NCBI GenBank assembly: GCA_001275005.1
Contig: JWZX01001920.1
Location: 1-15,200 of the forward strand
Length of the DNA stretch: 15,200 nt
Direction of reading: 5' to 3'
From: Chrysochromulina tobinii
Taxonomy: Eukaryota; Haptophyta; Prymnesiales; Chrysochromulinaceae
The notes below the pieces were generated by a model that did no database searches, was not told the DNA's origin, and saw only the letters and a list, made by a program, of their open reading frames with translations. This document shows, in pieces, positions 7,051-14,063 of this stretch (position 1 is its first letter; each line of letters opens with the position of its first letter). Made by a program: the position numbers and the translations under genes.

Positions 7051-8244
7051 ATGCAAGCTCAACGATCGGCGTACGTGCTGCGCGTGACGCTCGAGCGGGC
7101 CCCGCACGAAGGCTTCGGATTCGGTGTTCTCTTCGAGGGCGATGCGGGTGTGCTGGCAGTCATTCGAGAGGACACACCGGCAATGCGCTGTGGGCAGCTG
7201 CGCAATGGTGATCGCGTAGTGGCAATCAACGGGCAGCGAGTCCGTGTCGCGTCCGACTTGAACACGCTCATGCCCGCAGATGTCACCACAGTCACACTCG
7301 AGCTCATGCGCGGAGGGGTCACGAGCGCTGCCGCCAGCTCCGCCGCCGGGGACGCCAAGGTCAAAGGAATGAGCCCGGGCGGCGGCACAAACGGCGGCAC
7401 CCCCGGAGATGCGAAGGTCAAAGCCTTGGGACCGGTCACCAGATGGGTCAACAGTCGAAGATGCAAGTCGCTCGTGCACGAGCGCGACTCGTTCAAGGCG
7501 AAAGCACAGGCCGCCTCGGCCGCCGCCCAACAGTACAAGGCGCAAGCCGAGAGCCTCGAGAGGCAGTTGGATGAGGTCCTTTCGGCGCAAGAGAAGCTGC
7601 AGCACCAGATACAGCAGGTGAGCTCCAAGATTGCGGAGGTCAAGGGCGGTGGCCCAAGGGGCTCGCCACGGCGCGTCTTCGTCGGGCGGGCGGTGAGCGT
7701 CATCGTTCCAAGGCCAAGCACGCCGACGGCAACGATCCTCGACCCTGCGGTGACGAAACCCAGCCCCATCATCCTCGACCGCTCATGGTCACCGCTCCCT
7801 TGCTTGCCGCGTGGCGGGTCCTCGCCACGCATGCAACGTATGAGTCCGCCTGAGGAGGTTGGTAAGGTGAAGCGCCTCTCGCGAGAGCTGGCCGCCGCTC
7901 TCAACCCCGAGAACCTGATTCCCAGACCTCTTTCTCCCTCCGCCGGCCTCAGCCGCGATGGTGCGCGGGTCGCGGCTGGGCATGCGAGCTCCGTGAGCTC
8001 GAGCCACGCGAGCCATGGACGTGTGAGCTCGGGCGCCGCCGATGCCACACCGTCGCGTCGGCCGCCTGCCTCGCCCCGCCCCGCAAATAACAGCGTGCTC
8101 TCACCGGAAGACATGAACTATACGCAACTCAAGCTATTCCTGACCTCGAATGACAAGGTCCCGCGCGACGAGGTGTCTCGGGCGGTGAGCCACAATGCAC
8201 TGCTGGCCCTTCACGACAGGTATTACGGCACCCTGGACATTTAG
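7051..8244 (+). CDS. PDZ-domain, coiled-coil protein with SAP/LEM-like C-terminus
   Basis: A 397-residue protein from ATG 7051. The frame is open upstream to ATG 6931, but that extension has no domain and crosses a likely 3' splice site (about 6981). Residues 8-88 form a PDZ domain: GFGFGV is the carboxylate-binding loop, followed by VLAVIREDTPAMRCGQLRNGDRVVAINGQ and TVTLELMR. PDZ domains bind C-terminal peptides and act as scaffolds. Residues 143-198 are a charged Ala/Gln-rich coiled coil, likely dimerising. Residues 199-348 are Ser/Pro/Arg-rich and probably disordered. Residues 350-391 (DMNYTQLKLFLTSNDKVPRDEVSRAVSHNALLALH) have the two-helix pattern of SAP or LEM motifs; that call is weak. 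No signal peptide or membrane segment is visible, so it is probably a cytosolic or nuclear scaffold. No introns are needed. Confidence 0.75.
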   Translation: MQAQRSAYVLRVTLERAPHEGFGFGVLFEGDAGVLAVIREDTPAMRCGQLRNGDRVVAINGQRVRVASDLNTLMPADVTTVTLELMRGGVTSAAASSAAGDAKVKGMSPGGGTNGGTPGDAKVKALGPVTRWVNSRRCKSLVHERDSFKAKAQAASAAAQQYKAQAESLERQLDEVLSAQEKLQHQIQQVSSKIAEVKGGGPRGSPRRVFVGRAVSVIVPRPSTPTATILDPAVTKPSPIILDRSWSPLPCLPRGGSSPRMQRMSPPEEVGKVKRLSRELAAALNPENLIPRPLSPSAGLSRDGARVAAGHASSVSSSHASHGRVSSGAADATPSRRPPASPRPANNSVLSPEDMNYTQLKLFLTSNDKVPRDEVSRAVSHNALLALHDRYYGTLDI

Positions 8245-8504
8245 GAACTCGCCGTGTTGAGCATATCCGCATCTCATCAGCCCTACATGTACACACATCT
8301 CGGGGGATCACTGTGCTTTATGAATGTTCAGTTCACGTTCAGTTCAGTTACTACATAAACAACAGACAACCTAATGGAAGCCTGACCCTAATGGAAGCAG
8401 ACAAACTGAACTGAACTGAACTGAACTGAACTTATGAATGGTGGTTGCCTTGTGCATACCTTGTGCATGCCAAATGTTTGCGAGGTCAGATGACAGTTTC
8501 AAAA
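8245..8504. other. Intergenic between PDZ and EF-hand genes, carrying a MITE-like insert
   Basis: About 260 bp hold the PDZ gene 3' UTR and the EF-hand gene 5' region. The only structure I see is the inverted-repeat element at 8326-8431, listed separately. Downstream of it, 8440-8504 contains several ATGs out of frame with the EF-hand ORF. Confidence 0.5.
8318..8439. mobile_element. MITE-like element, 106 bp with 8-bp target-site duplication
   Basis: The element spans 8326-8431 and is flanked by TTATGAAT at 8318-8325 and 8432-8439. Its left end (8326-8349) is made of GTTCA pentamers. Its right end (about 8404-8431) is the reverse complement, again in pentamers and ending TGAAC. The arms match over more than 20 bases with one inserted base. 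Inside is a direct repeat of CTAATGGAAG. Terminal inverted repeats, no coding capacity and an 8-bp duplication fit a non-autonomous DNA transposon; 8-bp duplications are typical of hAT elements. The pentamer nature of the arms means a microsatellite origin cannot be excluded. Confidence 0.6.
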
Positions 8505-11074
8505 ATGGGATCTTCCACATGCGGGTCGCCGGAGGGACACGGATACGTCTGGCTGGACGAGCGAGTGCATCTCAAGGCCTTAGTCACCTTGCCACCTATC
8601 CCCCAGGTCAGCCCTCGGCCCAAGCGCAAGCCGGTTCCGAGCTTCATTAGAGCCGCTTACATGCCCCAGCAACCGGCGCCACCATCTCGCGACCTCGGCA
8701 CCACTTCCCTGAAGAGCCACTGCTCGAAAAGCATGCCGCTGCTCCCGACCATGGCGGATGCTACAAAGCTGCACGACCTGAAGACGGTGCCGGACGAGCC
8801 CCCCGCCGAGACATCGAACACTGCGGCTGAAGCCTCAGCGGTGCGATTGCGATCACCGGTGCGATTCCAGCGTCCGAAAGCCCAGGTGGCGGCGCGGCCG
8901 ACGGTGACGCTCGCGCCCATCAGCCCGGGGATGCGCAGCCCGAGGATGCGCGTGGCCACCGAGGACCTCCATACAGTCGGGATGCGGCTGGTGATGGAGC
9001 TGATGCCTCACCTGGCGTTGGTGGGCGCGACAGAGGCGGCCACACCATCAGGACAGAACCAACTTCAGATACCCACGGAGGATGCGCTGCTCCCCTCGCA
9101 GCATGTGCAGCTGCAGCAGAGCCTGAGCCGCGAGCTGTGTGCGCACGTGGCAGACCTCATGCCAACCCTTGCAAGCGGACTGGCCGATCGCCCGCTGCCC
9201 CGCAAGACGTTTGAGCAGCAGGTGGCGAGGTTACTCGGGCTACGGGCAAGGGATGTGGGTCGGCCAGCGGCACGCGCGCTTCGCCGAGCGACATTCGCTC
9301 TGTTTGACTCTTGGGACTTGGAGGGAATGGGCGAGCTCGAGCTCGGAGAGGTCCTCAAGGTGCTCCGTCACGGCGGGAGTGTGCCCCGGAGGCCACGTCG
9401 AGATCGTCGAGATAGCATCTGCCAAGCCGAGATTGCGATGGCCGACCCGAAGGCGAAGCAGCCGAAGCGCAAGAAGCGCACGGCCATGAGCGTGGCCAAA
9501 GAGGCACTGCAGGGGCTCGCCATCCAGAGCCCGAGCGAGCAGCTCCACTCGCGTGCCGAGAAGGTCTCGCCTATCCAGCTCGAGGCACTCCTCGCCGCCA
9601 TGTGCGAGTCCGCGTACCTCGACCTCTTCAGGCGCTGGGACAGGGACGGCGACTGCACTATCAGTCCAGACGAGTTCAACGCGGCAATCGCGAGGCTCGG
9701 CTTCCAGTTCAGCCAGAAGGTGTGCCGGGAGCTCTTTGACTTCTGATGACCTCTGATGGCCTCTGATGACCTCTGATTACCCCCCTCATCAGGTGTGCCG
9801 GGAGCTCTTTGACTTCTGATGACCTCTGATGACCTCTGATTACCCCCCTCATCAGGTGTGCCGGGAGCTCTTTGACTTCTTCGACAAGGACCGCTCTGGC
9901 ACGATCACGCTCGATGAGCTCGAAGCGACCCTGCTCTGGGCCAGCGAGCGCAAGAGGAAGCTACGCCCCTTGCTCGCCGGCTGGCGGCAGCTCTCTCTCG
10001 ACCTCCTCGCCCATGAGGGGGGGCAGACATTGATCGAGCGGCTGCTGGAGCTGCTCCACACAAACGGGCTGCATCCAAAGGACGTCTTTCCAAATTGGGA
10101 CGACGATGGCGGGGGTTGGCTCGGTCGAGAGGAGCTTGCAGACCTCATCTTCATGCTCGGGGGGATGCCTATCTCAACGGCCGAGTGCGATGCTCTCTTT
10201 GCGAGCTTCAACCTCGACGGCTCGGGACGCTTGACTTTCGCTGCGTTGAGCGCTGCGTTGAGCGCCGAGGCGCCCGTCGCGCAGCTCATGGCTGCCCTCG
10301 CCACGCCGAAGGTGATGGGGAGCCTCGCCACCCTCTTCAGTGACCGTTGGGACGTCGACGGCGACGGCGTGCTCACGCGCCAGGAGTTTGGGGCGGTGAT
10401 GGACTCCATCGGGCTCCACTTCGCTGAGCCAGCCGCGCTGCCCGACCTCTTCGCGATGCTCGACAGCGACGGCTCAGGCGCGATCTCCCTTCAGGAGCTC
10501 GAGCATGCGCTCCGTTGGGTCCGCTCATGCGACGCGTGCCAGCAGCTGCGTGTGGAGGCGTACACGTTCACAGGCACCCTCTCTATCCAGGCCCAGATCC
10601 AACGAGCGCTCGCCGCGCACTCCAGGGGCGTCCTGGAACTCTTCCAAGAATGGGACGTCGACCACGACTGCGTCATCACACACGCAGAGTTTGTACGTGC
10701 CATGCCTGTGCTCCAGCATGCAAGTGCTCACCACGGCGCATCTCCCTTCCCCACAGGTGCGAGCCATGCCAGTGCTTGGCATCAAAGCGTCGGCGGATGA
10801 GCTCTCGCAACTCTTCGACATGTTCGACCAGGATGGTGACACTTTCATCACCTACCGCGAGTTCAACCGTATCATGCGCAAGGTCTCCGAGGCCGAAGCC
10901 AAAGGAGAGACCCTCGAGAGCCCCAGCTGGCGGCCGCGCTTGCCCCCTGTGGCCGTCGTCGATCTCAAGACTCTTCGGCGTGACGTCAAGACGGAGTACC
11001 GGCTGAGGGGCCTCGACCACACGGAGCTCGATGGGCAAGTCACGCCCCTATTGTCACGCCCCAGTCCCTCATGA
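8505..11074 (+). CDS. Multi-EF-hand calcium-binding protein, nine EF loops (3 exons)
   Basis: Exons 8505-9719, 9856-10692 and 10757-11074 give 789 residues. I prefer ATG 8505 (AAAAATGG context) over the in-frame ATG 8490, partly because it yields MGSSTCGS, a possible N-myristoylation/palmitoylation site. Residues 1-260 are low-complexity with no clear domain. EF-hand loops start at 271, 379, 415, 487, 526, 571, 608, 672 and 708. The last eight form four pairs spaced 36-39 residues, the first of each pair preceded by Trp (RWDRDGDCTISPDEF, RWDVDGDGVLTRQEF, EWDVDHDCVITHAEF). The loops at 271 (Met at position 5) and 526 (Ala at position 12) are degenerate. PKRKKR near 320 is a basic patch. The role is probably calcium sensing or buffering. 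The 3' end is uncertain: removing GT...AG at 11039-11082 would change the tail to QAAAAAAAPPGK and stop at 11121. Confidence 0.85.
9720..9855 (+). other. GT-AG intron 1 of EF-hand gene: two tandem copies of an intron-like unit
   Basis: Unit 1 (9720-9792, 73 nt) and unit 2 (9793-9855, 63 nt) each begin GTGTGCCGGG and end CTCATCAG. Both start with an exact copy of the first 24 nt or so of the following exon (codons for VCRELFDF). They differ only by one extra 10-bp repeat in unit 1. Removing both joins QFSQK to VCRELFDFFDKDRSG in phase 0 and restores the EF-hand. Leaving either in gives an immediate TGA. Confidence 0.85.
10693..10756 (+). other. GT-AG intron 2 of EF-hand gene, starting with a copy of the next exon
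   Basis: The donor is GAGTTT|GTACGTG and the acceptor CTTCCCCACAG|GTGCGAG after a pyrimidine tract; length 64 nt, phase 0. Splicing gives HAEF-VRAMPVLGIKASADEL and completes the last EF-hand pair. Read in frame, the first seven intron codons also spell VRAMPVL, with four synonymous differences from the exon. Confidence 0.85.
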
Positions 11075-11614
11075 GGCCACAGCAGGCCGCCGCGGCTGCT
11101 GCCGCTCCCCCGGGCAAGTAAGTACTACTACACGTCAAGAGAGGCTTATCTTTTGGTTGTGAACTGATATTGCTACATGGTTCTCGAACTCGATTCTCGT
11201 GTGCGGGCGAAACACGTGGGGCCAGGGCGTGCTGGGGCGAAAGTGGCTGCGGGCGCGCCAGTGTGCCTGTATACCGCGTACGCGATCAGACTGGAGCGTA
11301 CAGCTACAGGACCGGACCGGTGGTGCGGACTTTTGTGCAGTACTTGACTTTTTACTTTTAGAGAGTCTTCATCTAGGACGAACCTCTCATAAATAGTGTC
11401 CAACCGGTCCATACAGCATACTCGAAGGATGAAGTTTACAGACACACCCCGGTCCGACAGATACAACACGAGCTGGCCGGGAGTTTACACACACTCACAT
11501 CCGAGACAGAACCGCCCACTGGGGCGGACCGCGAGACGTGTCGTGAGGCTGTGAACGAGATGATCGTTTTCCGAACTTGCTGAAAACGGGAAGTCTGACA
11601 AGTATAGGAATTCC
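11075..11614. other. Intergenic between EF-hand and PhyH-Sel1 genes
   Basis: This 540-bp stretch holds no convincing gene on either strand. A strong donor-like GCAA|GTAAGTA lies at 11115-11122 but also reads as a stop codon for the alternative EF-hand end. CATAAATAG near 11388 is a TATA-like element about 225 bp upstream of the next start. I looked for tRNA and spliceosomal snRNA signatures and found none. AT content rises around 11335-11400, so the downstream promoter may be there. Confidence 0.4.
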
Positions 11615-13795
11615 ATGTATTCGCCTATGCCTCTCACTTATCCGCGAGGCAGCTGGCTCTGTGCTCTCTTCAACGTCGCGATGCTGGAGGCGATGCGCAC
11701 GCCAATGCTGCCACGGATGGCGGTCACGCCAGGCAGCAAGTTCGCCATCTACGGTTTCGATGCCGATCAGATGGATGCCCTCGTTCGGCGCGGTGAGCTT
11801 GAGGCAGAGTTAATGCGTGAGGCGTTGCCGCTTGAGGCCCCTGCTGTGGAAGCGCCGACGGCAAACGGCGGTGCAGTTGCCAAGGGGAGCGGCACCAAAA
11901 AGGGCCGCAACAAAGCCATTAAGCCCAAATCCATCCAAGCACGCTCTCGCCAGGCGCTCCTGGACGACGGCGTGGTCAGGATCAACAACGTGCTCTCTGC
12001 AGCAACAGCGGGCCGGCTGCGGTCGGAGCTGCTCATCCGACGCGACAAGGCGTATGCCGCCATTGAAGACGAGGGTGCCGACTGGCGTGAGGACTTTGCT
12101 GACGTACTTCTCAAATCGAATCGGTGCGATCTACTGCTCCCTCTGAAGGGCTCGCCCACTGTGCAACGCGCATTGCGAGAGCTCTTGTTCGGAACCGCCG
12201 CGCCTCGCAACCTTGAGAGCACGGGCCGCCGCAGCAGCAGCGGCAGTAGCAGCAGTAGCAGCAGTAGCAGCACAAGCACCGTGAGCAGCAGCAGCAGCAG
12301 CAGCAGCACCCTCTACGCGGTCCTTTGCGCGGCCTTCGGTGAGGATGCGATCTTGTATGAGCTTGCGGCCCTCATCTCGACGCCCGGCGCGCCACGGCAG
12401 CCTGTCCATCCCGACAACCCGCACCAAGATCAGCCCCCTCTCCTGACCTGCTTCGTGGCACTGCAGGTACTCTCGCGAAGGGCCTCGGATGGCCTCTCTG
12501 CTGTGATTGCCTCGGATGGCCTTTATGCTGTGATGGCCTCGGATGGCCTCCCTGCTGTGATGGCTGATCTGATGGCTGGCCTGCCCTCCTTCCCTCCCCT
12601 CGCCCCTTCCATCTGCTCTCCCCTCTCCCTCATCTCCCCTCATTTGCCCTCCCCTCTCCGCCTACTTTCCACCTGCTTCGTGGCGCTGCAGCCGATCAAC
12701 GCGACGATGGGCGCGACACTCTTCCTGCCTCGCACGCACACGGCGCAAGCCCACGCCGCCTTTGGCGGAGGCGGCTCGGGCGGCCAGATGACCATCTCGA
12801 GCCGAGATGCGATGCTCCGAGATTGCGAGAGCAGCGTGGCCTTGCTCGGAACCGGCGATGCTGTCCTCTTCGACTCGCGCACGATGCACTGCGGCGGCAA
12901 GAACGAGGTCGTCGAGCACGGCGGCGCGACGAGGGCGCTTTTCTGTATGCGACGAGGCTGAGGACCCCTCGAACCGATGCGTGCGAGCATACCGCCTTAC
13001 TTTCGGCCCGAGCCTCTACCGCTGCGCTCCTTGCGGCGCTGATCGCGCAGAGGAGCCATGATGCCCTTGGCGCTCTCTGAGCTTGCCCCATGATGCCCTT
13101 CCCATATGGCGCAAACGTCTCCTTGATTTGACTTGACTTGACTTGACTTCCCATGTGGCGCAGACGTCTCCTTCCGCAACCCTCGCATTGAGCAGCCTGT
13201 GGGGAATGTGGGCTCAGCTCGGGCCGACGTGGCGCGCCGCAAGTACACGCTGCGTGAGCTGCGTGCCAGGCTGGCTTCGCTCTGCTGGGACGACGACGAC
13301 TTCGCTGCCGACGAGCAGGATGGCGCCGTCAAGTCCGATCCGTTTGACGAGACGCCCGAGGAGACGGCGGCAATCGCCTCGCTGCGCGCTGCCGCCGAGG
13401 CCGGTCAGAGCGAGGCGCAATTCAACTTGGGGCTGTGCTACAAGCGCGGTGAGGGCGTCGAGCGCGACGCGGCGGCCGCGGTGCACTGGTTCTCACGCGC
13501 GGCGCGTGAAGGGCACGAGCCACTCGCACAGACCAACCTGGGCGTCAGTTACTACTTTGGCGAGGGGGTCGAGCAGAACGCGACCGAGGCCGTCGGCTGG
13601 TTTGGGCTGGCGGCCGAGCAGGGTGAGCCGAATGCGATGCACAATCTGGGCATGTGCTACGCGCAAGGGGTAGGCGTGCCTCGCGCCGACAAGCTGCGGG
13701 CTCTCGAGCTGCTCGCGCGAGCCGCTCAGAAAGGGCACGGAGGAGCGCGCGCCGCCTACGAGACGCTCGCCGCGGAGCGCGAGACGCGGGCATGA
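11615..13795 (+). CDS. PhyH-type 2OG-Fe(II) dioxygenase fused to Sel1 repeats (3 exons)
   Basis: Exons 11615-12466, 12692-12944 and 13164-13795 join to 578 residues. The start is the first in-frame ATG. Residues 113-369 form a phytanoyl-CoA dioxygenase-like domain: ALLDDGVVRINNVLS, then APRQPVHPDNPHQDQPPLLTCFVALQ-PINATMGATLFLPRTH, GDAVLFDSRTMHCGGKN and RALFY-VSFRNPR. Iron ligands are predicted as H265, D267 and H350, with R365 for 2-oxoglutarate. A second HxD (H270-Q-D272) sits close by. The exon 2-3 join is strongly supported: split codon T|AC gives Tyr and rebuilds the family's RxLFYVSFRNP ending. Residues 443-560 hold three Sel1 repeats (SEAQFNLGLCYKRGEGVERD, LAQTNLGVSYYFGEGVEQN, NAMHNLGMCYAQGVGVPR), which bind proteins. 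A serine tract interrupts the oxygenase at 207-231. The substrate is unknown; this family hydroxylates lipids, small metabolites or proteins. Confidence 0.85.
12233..12307 (+). repeat. AGC-rich serine-codon tract in PhyH-Sel1 gene
   Basis: AGC/AGT repeats encode about 22 serines with single Gly, Thr and Val interruptions (residues 207-231). They sit between LLFGTAAPRN and LYAVLCAAFGED, in a surface loop of the oxygenase domain. This is a variable-length microsatellite, so the exact length may differ between alleles. Confidence 0.9.
12467..12691 (+). other. GT-AG intron 1 of PhyH-Sel1 gene, bounded by duplicated exon end
   Basis: The donor is GCACTGCAG|GTACTC and the acceptor GCGCTGCAG|CCGATC. 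The last 21 nt of exon 1 (12446-12466) recur at the end of the intron (12671-12691) with one mismatch. The interior has GATGGCCTC-type repeats (12488-12570) and a long C/T tract (12580-12670). Its 225 nt contain no in-frame stop, so retention would insert 75 residues; splicing makes the PhyH core continuous (TCFVALQ-PINATMGAT). Confidence 0.8.
12945..13163 (+). other. GT-AG intron 2 of PhyH-Sel1 gene with a duplicated, decayed acceptor
   Basis: The donor is CTTTTCT|GTATGC and the acceptor GTGGCGCAG|ACGTC; length 219 nt. The acceptor region with ten bases of exon 3 (13148-13173) is duplicated at 13099-13124, where GCGCAG has become GCGCAA. The two copies are separated by a short TTGAC pentamer run (13128-13147). 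ATGATGCCCTT also occurs twice upstream. Retention gives an early TGA. Confidence 0.8.
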
Positions 13796-14063
13796 GCCTT
13801 GCTGCCTTGGGACATGACTGGCGGACCCCCAGCAGTGAGCGTGACGACCTGCCCACGACAGCGCCAAAAAAGCGTCGTGCCGGGACTCGGAATTGCTCCC
13901 GGGCGCGATAGCAAGTTTCGTTCGCGGGTAAAAGACACCTAAAAGACACACGGGTTAAAAGACACAAGTCAAAAGTCTGTACCAGCGTCGGGGCCAGAGC
14001 TGAGCTGCAGCTGGACCGCCCCGGCATGCGAAACGGACGAGAGCGGCGACGCGGGCGGAGCGT
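13796..14063 (+). other. Intergenic with AAAAGACAC direct repeats
   Basis: This is the 3' flank of the PhyH-Sel1 gene. Three copies of AAAAGACAC lie at 13930-13938, 13941-13949 and 13957-13965, followed by AAAAGTC. An ATG at 13792 overlaps the PhyH stop and opens a 39-codon frame containing PKKRR; I see no evidence that it is a gene. The upstream exon or start of the F-box-like gene should lie here but I could not define it. Confidence 0.4.

Noticed and set aside
9720-9870. CRISPR-like array from the repeated units
   Set aside because: The repeats are contiguous with no unique spacers, encode the exon start, and are bounded by splice sites in a eukaryotic gene.
9829-10800. Separate EF-hand gene starting at 9829
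   Set aside because: It starts inside the tandem intron repeats and ends inside the next intron; it is the middle exon of the larger EF-hand gene.
11039-11082. 44-nt intron near the end of the EF-hand gene
   Set aside because: It is in frame, but the GTCACG donor is weak, the intron very short and no domain supports the alternative tail; kept only as an alternative 3' end.
11075-11614. Possible snRNA or tRNA in this gap
   Set aside because: Stretches vaguely like U2 or a T-loop were compared with known conserved motifs; none matched and no cloverleaf could be drawn.
13199-13795. Separate Sel1-repeat gene starting at 13199
   Set aside because: The start would be a GTG, and the frame continues upstream to an acceptor at 13163 that rebuilds the conserved PhyH ending; it is exon 3 of the upstream gene.
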